Assembly (NCBI RefSeq): GCF_050436995.1
Contig: NC_134765.1
Span: 2,445,501-2,509,500 of the forward strand
Direction of reading: 5' to 3'
Origin: Anticarsia gemmatalis
Taxonomy: Eukaryota > Arthropoda > Insecta > Lepidoptera > Erebidae
Length of the DNA: 64,000 nt
Shown: positions 50,294 to 62,200 of the stretch, piece by piece
Position numbering within the stretch: position 1 is the stretch's first letter
How the letters are laid out: every line of letters starts with the position of its first letter
The notes under the pieces: model-generated
Database searches by the model: none
Told to the model about the DNA's origin: nothing
What the model saw: the letters and a program-made list of their open reading frames with translations, nothing else
Translations under genes and position numbers: made by a program

Positions 50294-53200
50294 TTATACG
50301 GGAACTGGGTCATCAATGGAGAATGGTTTCTCAGGGTCTGTGATCTTGCCGGCGACGACCACCAGATTGTCCAGGGTGTCTAAGATGTAGAAGATGAAGG
50401 GACTCTCCACGTTGAAGTGACGGATCGATTTCGCGCCGGTCACTGGCAGATTCTTTGATAGCTCCATAACTGTGTTTCCAGCTGTAAAAGATGAATTGTT
50501 TCATTAGTTAATGTCTCTATTTTTAGAGGGTTAAAGCTATTCCTATAGAGTCGATTTAAGTAAATATTTTACACTATTTACATAATTTTATTCCTTCAAA
50601 AATCATTAAAGTTCAATAAGGAATAGAAACTATTAATTAACTATTAAAATTATGAGCTTTTATTATTTTTATCATTCCTTAATTCACTCTCAACAATTAC
50701 AAAAAATGCCAGAAGGCAAACTTTATTGCAAAAAGGAGTGCACTGCCCGGGAATCGAACCCGGGTCGCAAGAATGGGAATCTTGCATGATACCACTACAC
50801 CAGCAGTGCTTGAAGAAATGGGTTAAAATAGACATTCCTTTATAAACAAAGGATGTTCACATACCTGAGAGCTCAGAAGCGGAGGACTCGGCTTCATCGA
50901 CTCGTACGGAGACATGTTGCACTAACTCCTGGACGAACAGACCTTCGTCAGACGACACGCCGGTCAGGTCCGCGTCGCGACTGAAGATCGAGCTCACTCC
51001 GAACTAGATTGGACGTAAATTATATAGAATTAGTAATGTATACATGCAACCACGTAAATATTCTAAAATAACGTAATTTTATTTAATCCGAAAAAATATT
51101 TGGTATCTTTTTTTAACTTTTTGTATCACATCTTAACATATTTTTCTCGCTCAGCTTAAACAATTACGTCACATATTATTGTGCACAAAAACACACAGTA
51201 TTTATGTAATTATGAAGTTAAATCACAGTGTAAACTGTCATTAAAAAAGTGACGAAAGAACAATATTTTACTGACGCTGACATCATTACTGCATCACCGG
51301 CGCTGCACGTTATTACTGTCTATCCACCTTCAGTGCTTATAAAAAAAAACAAAATAAACTCATGTCTCACCTTAGCCAAAGCAGCAACAGGCTTAGTAGT
51401 GGTCTCAACAGAGAACATGGGCAGAGACACTTGCACCAGCTCCTCCTTCATGCTGTCCTGGATGTCAGGCAGTGGTGCGACGGGCAGGTCAGCAGTTAAA
51501 CGGACGAGACCGTCACGAGCACGGGGCACGATGAGGAGGAGAGCATAGCGACCACCCTATATGACAAAAAAAAATACAAAATTAAAAAAGATAAATAAAA
51601 AAAATTTAACCCATTACTGTCCCACTGCTGGGCAAGGGTCTCCTCCCGTAATGAGGGAGGGGTTAGGCCTTGAGTCCACCACGCTGGCCAAGTGCGGGTT
51701 GGGGACTTTGCATACCCTCAATAAATGTATTAAACAAATTTTAGGCATGCAAGGTTTCCTCACGATGTTCTCCTTCACCGTTGGAGCATGTGATAATTAT
51801 TTCTAATACACACATAACTTCGAAAAGTCATTGGTGTGTTGCCTCGGGTTCGAACCTGCGACAACTCCTATTTTAAGGGTGGACAACCCTTATCAGTAAG
51901 GGTATTTAAATAGATGTTGGTCAATTTTCGACCTAATCAATATGCTCACAAAATTTCATGAAAATCGGGCAAGCCGTTTCGGAGTAGTACGAGAACGAAC
52001 ATTGTGACAAGAGAATTGTATGTATAAGTAGTTCGTTCTAGATTTTTATCTATTTTATTTACAAATAAATATAATTACAAGTAAATAAATTGCATCTAAA
52101 GATTCTGTTATTACCCATTTCGGGACTAAAGAATATTGAAAGTTTTGGAAACGTGCCGGCTGAAACCAACTTGAAGGTCGCCTCTATTGCCTATTTGAAC
52201 ATCTATAACAAATCCATCAGTAATACCTATTTTTTTGTGTGTGCATAACTGATTGGTTTCGTTACATTTTTCATGATTAAGTTAGGCTAACCAAATTATG
52301 TACAACCAAGAACTATAAATATATTCCACATTCAATACATACATACACAACAGCACCCCTTTCACACTCGAAGGTTTTGACAGAGGTGTATAAACACATC
52401 TACATCCTAGTTTCACTATTAACAATGTTAGTCCCAAGTAATAGAGGGCGAGCTTATTTCCATTTACCGGGCACGTTACCAGTCAATACAAATTTAGAAA
52501 ACTCACATCATAAGGCAGTTTAATAGCTTCAGAATCAAGTTCAGGCAGGGAAGCGATTTCAAAGTTGCCCTGAGTCCTCATCATGGTGACAGTCTTCTTC
52601 TCAGTGTTGGACTTATAGAAGGCACCGGTATCGATGATGTCGAAGGGCTTCTTCCATGAACCACGGAAGTACATGCCGTTGAAGATGATCATCAGAGAGT
52701 CGGAAATTGAGGCTGGAAAGAGAGAAAAGACATTTAAGAACCCGTTAAAATTAAAGGATCTTCAATTAATTCTACAAAGAAAATTGCTTACTGGATTTCT
52801 TTCCAACGCTGTTCACAGAGAGACTGGAAGACACATCGTGCATCTCGTGCAAGGCTTTAAGACTACGAGCATGGTTCCTCGCTTCAACAGCCACCATAGT
52901 CTCCTCATCATCTTCAGATTCAGTCTTCTTGGGGTAAGTCTTCACCAGCTTGATCTTCTCCTTGATGTTCTTCGCAGGTTTGTACTCCAACTGGGTAATA
53001 TCAGGTTTCTCAGGCGTGTCTTCGACAGCAAAGGAGATCAGTTTCTCTGTAGTTTCCTTAGGAGGCATCATTTCAGGGATTTCTTCGTTCTTGTTGTCTT
53101 CAGTCTTTTCGGGAATTTCAACAACAAATTCTCCCTTTTCATCCTCGTCTTCGCTTTGCATGTGCTGTTCTGGGTTGTACCTCTCAACGGACCTGACTTC

Positions 53201-56200
53201 CGTGAGGTAATAATCTTCTAGGATCTGTTTGTAATCATCATTGATGGTGTAATTCTTGTAGATGTAGAAGTAGTTCTTCAACTCAGGCTGGTTGTATTTG
53301 TACTCATGGGTGTTCTTCAATCTCTCCATGATGTAACGGTAAGTCTTCCTGGTCAGCATGGGGTCTTGGGGCAGGTGGAGGGCAGACACGAGCTGTTCTC
53401 TCGTCTCTCCTTGGGCTCCTTCAGCGAGGATGGCAAGGATAGCTGAGTAACCGAGTGGGGAGAAAGCGATGTTTCTGTCATCATCAATGTAACCCTGGAA
53501 TAAAAACGAATATAGTTTTAGGAAACACTGTTTTAATATGAATCATTATTAAAAAAAGTTTTATGTCATTTTTATTATAGGATTGTGAGTAACGTAATTG
53601 CATGACTGTATAATCTCAATTATATCGTAGGCATCACCGTTTTGTTGCAAACATAGTCTACGTTATCTATCCGAAGATCTTAGCCATTCTATACATCGTC
53701 CAACACGTTTATGAAAACATCCGCGGTCGAGGCGAACTCACATTCCTACGTAAGTGCATTCTCGTCAACAATTACATGAAACCCCGCAGCGAGACAATTA
53801 GTGTTATTCTCAGTACTTGGAGTATGGCCTTAACCCTCATTACGAGAAGATATGCCCAACTGTGAGCTTGTAATGGGTTAACGATGCATACCGGATAAGG
53901 GGAATAATAGCTAGTTGTTATTACCCGTTATTGAATTTCCAGGTATTCGTTTATGTTTGAATTCTGACGTTTTACTGTTAGGAGTCGCTCATTGAAAATG
54001 TCAATTGCTATAATGGTTAGGAAAATCTATGTATTTACGCAAATTTTCAAGGTAATGTTGTGAGCCTTTAAAAACTTCGTGAAAGGTGTGCTTATTAAAG
54101 TACTGATAATATGTTGTACCTGGAAGATAGCGGTGGATAGTTCGTTAGTTGCTTCTCCTACGAAACTTGTGTCTCTCGGAGCATTTGATCGACCGTTGCG
54201 CACCCATCTCGCACTCGCGAGACCCACCACGAATAACACTGGAAAAGAAAATATTACTTTGTTAAAAGTTGTTAACGAATTATTTATCACTATGATGGAC
54301 TCTGTGTATTACAAAAAGAGATTCATGGGAGGCCTAAATATTTATATTATTAATAATGTATGTTTATGGTTACTGTATTTCCTATGCAATGGTAGGAATA
54401 ACGATTCGGTTATCTGTTGGAAATATTCACATTGAGGTTAATCCGACAAAACTAGGTGAATATACATCAACATAGTTGAAAATAAGGCTAAAGGAAAGAA
54501 AGCTAATTGAAATCTAGTCTAGCATTAATCAAGAGCATAACTACCTCAATCTCGTCACAATATCGTAAAGAAAGTCGAAAGTATTCACTTAAATTAAGAC
54601 CGGTGGCAGCAAAAGTTATCGATAACACCATTTATAATCGATATTACCCTCATTTACGATGTAAACAAGTTAAGCGTCCTTAATAACGCATCGATTTATT
54701 CTCGAGTTCTCGATTCTCGGTGTAACTGTTCCGGACTGGTATCGATTTAAGACTGGTTCTAGACATCTCGGGTTGATGTAGGTCGATACGTGTAGCGGTT
54801 CCAATGCATCGCACTTACATACGAGTACTTATAACTGTTTACTGCAGGACACAATTTATTTTTAGATCTTAAGTACGTATTTTATTTTCTTTTCATACTG
54901 CGTTGACCCACTGGCTTAACACAGTTTTGAAAACATAAAATTCAACGTCAAACTAAAGCTAGAGTTTTAAAGCGTTATGAAGACAATAGTGTGAATATTT
55001 CTATTCGACTTTGTATTACTAAAGAGGTATAAAAAGTGATGACATAAATAATAGGTATTTACAATCAATTATCGTGTTTACAAGAGATGCTCAAGTACAT
55101 AAAAGCACACAATCGCTCATGCTTTGATGATTTCATCAATATTATGGTAAAATCAATTTGTTTTGCACATCAATATAGTTATTAATCTTACTAATGTTGT
55201 GAATGCGAAAGTTTGTGATTATGGATATATGTATGTATGTATGTTTGTCACTCTTTGACGTAAAATCGAGTAGATAGGTTTGAATAAAATTTGGTGCTTA
55301 TAACCTGGATTAATACATAATGATGCGTTTTTATCCAGAGAAATATATTTATACAGATGAAGTCGCGGGCAAAACATACATATTTACTTACTGTAAGTAT
55401 ATAGGTATATGTATTACATGTCCGCAACTACAAATTATGCTAGAACGTTCTGTGGTTTATAACACATGCATGTATGGTGCATAAAACGTTATCTTCTGAA
55501 ACTACATATTATACCAGTTTCTAAATGAGAAAGCGATTTCATCTCGTGAAAGCTGCCATTATATTGTCCTCGTAAAACGTCAAGAATATGCATAAAATTA
55601 TAATTTAATAGGAGTATATTCGCTTGGCTAATGATAGGAGAAAATATATATTGATTTTTATTTATATTTATAGATATTATTTATTATCTTGAGAATACAT
55701 TTTAATTAGCTATTAAATACTTTGTAATACAGAATTTCAGCTACAAATTAAGTTTATCTACAAAGCTAACGAGAAAAGTAAAACAAGTATTAAGTATTCA
55801 TGTATTTGGTTTAAATCTATATCTAAATAACCTATATGGAAAGTATTATGATTTAAAGCATAGAGAATACTAACTTAACAAGAAGGTTTGCGGTATCTTG
55901 ATAGAGATAAAATAATTATTTATTTTATTAAAACACCGTGTCATCAGTTTCTCATTGTGAAACATATACAGACGTATAATCTTGGGAATATAACTTCCAT
56001 CTAGGTACAAACACATTTACAAGATTTACTATAAAGCCTAGAATCTTTGCAATAAAATAGCAACAGTAGACAGTTAAAGCAGTACGTACAGTTGATAGTT
56101 CTAATAAAAATTCATTAAAACGAGTGCAATTGCGCTAATTGCAACAAGCCGGTGAATCTGATTACTCACTAGATTATCTGCACGATGCACATTCTATGCT

Positions 56201-59200
56201 TTGCAGGGGTTTCACTTAACAACTTTAAGCTCGAAATAAATTCTGTTAAACCTTTATAAAATACTGATTGTTATGCCACTGCTAGGCAAGGATTTCCTCC
56301 CAGAATGAGGGCCACCGCCCCGGCCAATTTCGGGTTGGGTTGGGAATAATAAGGTAAATTAATACTAATGATTTAAGGTTGTGATAACATAAAATACTCA
56401 AAAATTCTGTACGTATAAGCAATAATATAGAAATATACAACAGACAGATCTACAAAAAACGGTAAATTATTTAAATATTATATGCATTATTTCCACAGGG
56501 TAGCAAAGGCCGAAGAATTTCATCTTAATCACAATTATATTTATTTATTTATCATCCTTACAATTATCTTCACAGGTTTGTACCCAATGCGACAGAGCGG
56601 CATTTTCATAATGCAACTTAGCCTAAATCAACAATATAATTAATTTTGTCATAACATGACGTATTAAAAACTCTCTTCAGATCTCTAACCCCCGGTTTCG
56701 GAGGTACATTTAACGGTAGTTTATCTATTCAATAGCGTCAAAAGTCATATAAAAAAACTTATTGAATAGATAAACTACCGTTAAATGTACTGAGGAACCT
56801 GGGGTAAATCATAAAAGATTTAAGTGATTATCATAGTTCCCAGTCGTGAGTATAAAACAGTTGGTAACGGCAGCCCTGTGCTCGATGGTAGCGAGTCACG
56901 GTCGAGATGCGCGAGCGCAACGTACGGATGCAACGGTAAGGAATTACTTCCAGATCTTTCTTACTACTTGCACATAATGCACTTGCTGTCAATGTATTTA
57001 ATTGAAATGATTGTTGAAACTAACTGATGAAATAAAGTGGTAAGTGTCGTGACTCCATTCTTTACTTCTCTAAAAGGAATTTATGTTTACCAGTTTACAG
57101 TAATGCGTTACCTAAATATAATTTATTTACTATCAAGCGTATACAAAATGTTTTTAAGACAACTTATATCCTACCATGCTAACAGTACAACTGATGAATA
57201 AACATTATAACTAGGCAATTCATAAACATGCTCATATATTTCTATATTTAGATAAAATCACATCTAAATTAATATTGATCAACAAACAGAAAAAATATAT
57301 ATTATAACAATGTACTAATGTACTCATCACATAAATATTTATCTTAGATGGGATTCAAACCCACAATACATGGCCAAGTAATCATTGCGCTAACCATACA
57401 AACAAATAAAACTTTACAAAACATCAATTCCACGTAAATGTGTATGTGAATAAGAATGGCATGCGCATGCGCACGGCGGAGTGTTGCCATCGCTAGTGTT
57501 GCCGGTGTTGCCAGCGTTGCTCCAGTGTGAGGTAAAGTAAAGCACGGTGCGGTGAACGCACTGCGCTGACCCTACGTTATTGTACACTATTGTACTACGA
57601 GTACTGATACCAAACAAATATATTACTTTACTAAGATAAGAGGGTTACAACGCTTTTTTTGGTATTAGCGTTGATTATTTGATGACAGGATAGACTAATT
57701 TATTGTGTCATTTCTATTTATCTTTTATTGTAGCAAACTAACTACATTTTTGTTTTTTCTATCAACGCTTTAGATCGAAAATAATAGCAGCAGCCTTTTT
57801 ACGTAGTTGGGCAATATGTAACTAGGCAATATGTTGGGCAAAAAATTAAAATATTGCGTTTTTAAATACAAACGCAACATTTTGTTCCTATCCATAAGTA
57901 TCCAAATATTTTCTAAAATAACGCTGATATATTTTACTCAACAAATAGGCGTTACATTCGTTTTTGCGCAGTTAGATATGAAATCAATGATACGTTATAT
58001 TTCTCTCTTGACCGTACTCAGCTCTCTAAGTGCATACCTCACGGGAAAGTAATCACACAGGCCTAGAACATAATAATAAACGTGCCAACTCTACACTCTT
58101 CTAATTCTATGTGCTATTGTATGTTGTGACTGGACACTTAGCTATTTCACGGATACATACGAAACTATATGTATAGAAGTATACTGCTAGCTACAGTCAT
58201 GATCATGATGTGTATCGTGACAAAAAGCATTATTACATTTTAAAATCACTTACATTTTAGTAGCAAAACAATTATAAGAAAGGTCAATACTAGTCTAAAT
58301 ATTAGTTAGTCTACAAGGAAATTTGGAAAACGAATCGTTTAATTTAAAAAGCACATTCAATTTTGTTATTGCATTATATAAATAAATTTAACCCATTAAT
58401 GTCCCACTGCTGGGCAAGGGTCTCCTCCCGTAATGAGGGAGGGGTTAGGCCTTGAGTCCACCACGCTGGCCAAGTGCGGGTTGGGGACTTTGCATGCCCT
58501 CAATAAATGTTTTAAACAAATTTTAGGCATGCAAGGTTTCCTCACTATGTTTTCCTTCACCGTTGGAGCATGTGATAATTATTTCTAATACACATATAAC
58601 TTCGAAAAGTCATTGGTGTGTTGCCTCGGGTTCGAACCTGCGACCACTTGCGTGGGAGGTGTCAACTTATACCACTCGGCTATCACTTAAATGGCATTAT
58701 TTTGCGTGGTTAAAAATAAATTGACAATTCAATCATATTTATTTTTAAAACAAAAGAATGCTAAAGTATGAAATACAAATTTATTAACTTTTTAATTTCT
58801 GTCTCGACAGACAATAATAGGAGCATTTTGCACCAGCCAGTCCTACAAAGTCTATAGAATATACGTAAGTATTTCTAGTAATAGTCGTATCAATTGAGCC
58901 TTCATACAAAACAAACTAATAGTATACTCATAGGATACAGCACCGTACATGGCCCGACCTTCCCGGAAGAGACTCGAGACATTCTTAGACTTAGTCAGGT
59001 AATATTCCACGCCCACACACTAGATATCTAGTGGTCTTCATTTGTCAATACAAATCGGAATTGTATAATAAAACATATTGTAACAAATTCAATGGTATTT
59101 ATGTATTAGATCTTGCTCGCGAATCCGTCCGAACTTCGGCTATGTGAAATGCAATGGATAAAACCACGGACAGAATCCATTTCTATAAACCTATGTGCTA

Positions 59201-62200
59201 TTTTGGTTCAAAAGGTATAACATTGCTCGGTTTCATCCAAGTCCGTTCATGAGGAACGAGTATCCACCTAAATATCGATACTTTCGCATTTATAATATCA
59301 GTATTATTTTGCTGCCAGCATATAAATCACTATAACAAAACATTCCGTGTTTTCCTATTTTCAATTTAGTGCAAAGACCTTGATTATTAGGAAACGACTT
59401 GTCAAGTTACTTTAAATAAATCTATGAAAATAAATAAGACAAATAAACCGAGTCTTGAAGTAAACACGTAACGTGAATGCAAGTTTGTTATTACGTATTC
59501 CGGCAGTTTAATATTTCTCACACGCTCTCTGTGTCGAAGTACGGAAACTTATATCAATGTTAATGGGACAGGTCAACGGCGTAGTCTTTGTGTAGTTGAA
59601 ATTTTAGCTTTTAAAACTAGCAGTTTCTTTGTTAGCATTTTTTTTGGTCAACTCTATTTGTTACCCGTAATTAACTAGTGCTTGTAAATTTTCTAGTAAC
59701 AAAAGTACTTTTAGTTTTTTTGTATATTTTTTCTGCCCTTATCTAAAGGTATCTTGCGAGCGCGTTTATGTCTATTGTACGGACAAAATGTATGTTTGAT
59801 TTATTACGATATTTAATAATGATTGTAACATAATATACCTGTTCTTTAATAATACATTATTATAAAGTCAAAAGGTAACTGCGCAAATCATAATCTTGCA
59901 TATCATTAATCAAAAATTGATATTTATAAGTTTGATTAACATTTAACTTTGACAACAACCTCTATCAAAGTTTTTTATCCATGCCATTGTCATAATTGAC
60001 CAAATTGTGTGCAATTAGAGACGATTAATCTTCAAAAACAGTAATTAAATTTGCCATTGGATATGCCCTAAGTTTACCCTTTCGTTATTGACGCGTGGCT
60101 GGCCGTATAGAAAATACTTTTTTCTTTTATTTTGGGTATAACTTTTGTCATTGTTTCTTAAAAGCAAGACAACAGCCTCACAGCCTAGCCCGCGGTATGC
60201 CGTTTGTCAAAAGTGACCATAAATTATATTTCTTTTTCTATTTATGTCGCCGTTCCACAGATAAAAAATGCAGTCACGTAACATGTGAGCAAGCCTACCT
60301 TTGTTCGCAGTTTTTACTAAAAGAACGGATGCTCAGGTTTGAAATTTAAATTGTTTTCTGAGAAACCTTCGAAGCTGGATTGTAAGTAACATATATATTC
60401 AATGCGCATGTTTTAATGATAACCATGCGGTAAAGAAACACTTTGATTGTCTTATTATGTGACTAACTTAAACTGCATAAATGAACTAGGGATAATTTTA
60501 TAACAAAATTCTGAAACTGGAATCTTCGATCTACAATCCTTTCGTTGAACCCGTAGGTAATCCTTTACCTATGTGTCACATCTCAAATTATGCCAACAAA
60601 ATAATTGTAAGTAGTAATTAACGTAAGAACTGCTTTCTAATTGAGAATTATTTTAGTAAGTATGCTTATAAGCTTATTCGGCTGTAATATAAGTGGGGAC
60701 TAATCAATTTAACTTTACATCGCTTTATTTTAAAACTTAAACTCATTGTCATATCAGATTAGGATACATTTTCGTAAAACACTTTTAAATTTAAATATCT
60801 ATCAATCTAAGAATAGTTTCAGTCTGCATTCTTATAGCTGTTCTCTTAAACGGTGACTAAAATAGGCATAATTTCAATTAGCATAATTAGTCTCGTATGT
60901 AAATGACATGTAAGTTCTAGGAATTGGTTAATGTAATCAAATCGACATGTCTGTGCGCATTACAACTTGTAATAATTAATTGAGTATATTCATATTGCAT
61001 TACATTATAAGTCACATAAATATGAGTTATGAAAAGATGGTTGTTTTGAATAAATAGGGTAATGTAAGTAATATTGGCGCCTCTACAATCATTGGTACTT
61101 AGAACTTTTTTACAAAATATTAGTACATCATGCTACCCAAGTGCGGATTGGAGACTTACCTACTTATTGTTCGTAACGTAAAGAAGTATGTTTGTCCATC
61201 TTTTAGTTCTAAACATCTGAACCTATTTATATAAAATTTGGGAGAGTTAAAGATTATATCGTAAGAAAATGTTCTAAATATATATAACTCAAAGGTGACT
61301 GACTGACATAGTGTTTTATCAACGCACTGCCCTAATCTCTGGACGGATCGGGCAGAAATTTGGCATGCAGGAAAACGTTATGACGTAGGCATTCACTAAG
61401 AAAGGATTTTGATCAGTTCTACCCCCAAGGGGATGAAATATGGGTTGAATATTTGTATGAAAATTCTGTCCAAAATCACAAACCACGGGGACAAAGTCGC
61501 GGGCAAACGCTAGTGAGTAATAAAGGTATCTATAATTGTTTAACAACAGTAGTTAGTAACTTCATATAGGTAAAAATCGTATTCCTTGACACGCATACAA
61601 TAAAACTCAGTATGATCGCGACAGACCGTGATGACCTCACCAGTTAGGTAATAAGCACAAATAGAACACCGCACAAACACTTCAAGCTTATCACGTTACC
61701 TATTGATTTATATGCTACTTGTTTATACCGCGACTTCGTCCGCGTGGAAAAAAATCTCGATGTAAATAAATCAATCTTATCCATGACCTTTCTATGTTGT
61801 ATGTATGTGACTGCTGACCACGAGGTCTTGAATTGGAGTCCCGAATTAAGTAAAATGCTCGCATTGATTTGATTATTGAGGTTTATAATTTACCCGATAT
61901 AATATGGCGAAAAGCCTCTATTACATACGTTCAACAATATAAGCTGACAGGCTGACAGTAACCTACACTTTCAGGTATAACGGAAGTGAAGTGACTGGAA
62001 AAAGCATTCTGCTATTTGTAAAGAGAAGTGTCCTGGCAAATTTTTGTAGTGGCTGTCGCCATCCTTATCTATAACTCTTATTATACTAGCACAGTACACT
62101 AGCATAGTTATATATTCTATGATTAAGAAAAAAGCATGAAAAGCAATACTATGGTAATTAACAGTTCCTAATTTAAATCATGGGTGTGACAGTAACTTAA

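Noticed and set aside
52634..53221. 195-codon plus-strand ORF over serpin B exon 3
   Set aside because: Antisense shadow of the acidic, Lys/Glu-rich coding exon. It has no signature of its own.
57831..58052. 73-codon plus-strand ORF with hydrophobic stretches
   Set aside because: Composition fits AT-rich intron. No signal peptide at its Met and no homology recognised.
61319..61546. 75-codon minus-strand ORF
   Set aside because: Lies inside a Helitron-like repeat.
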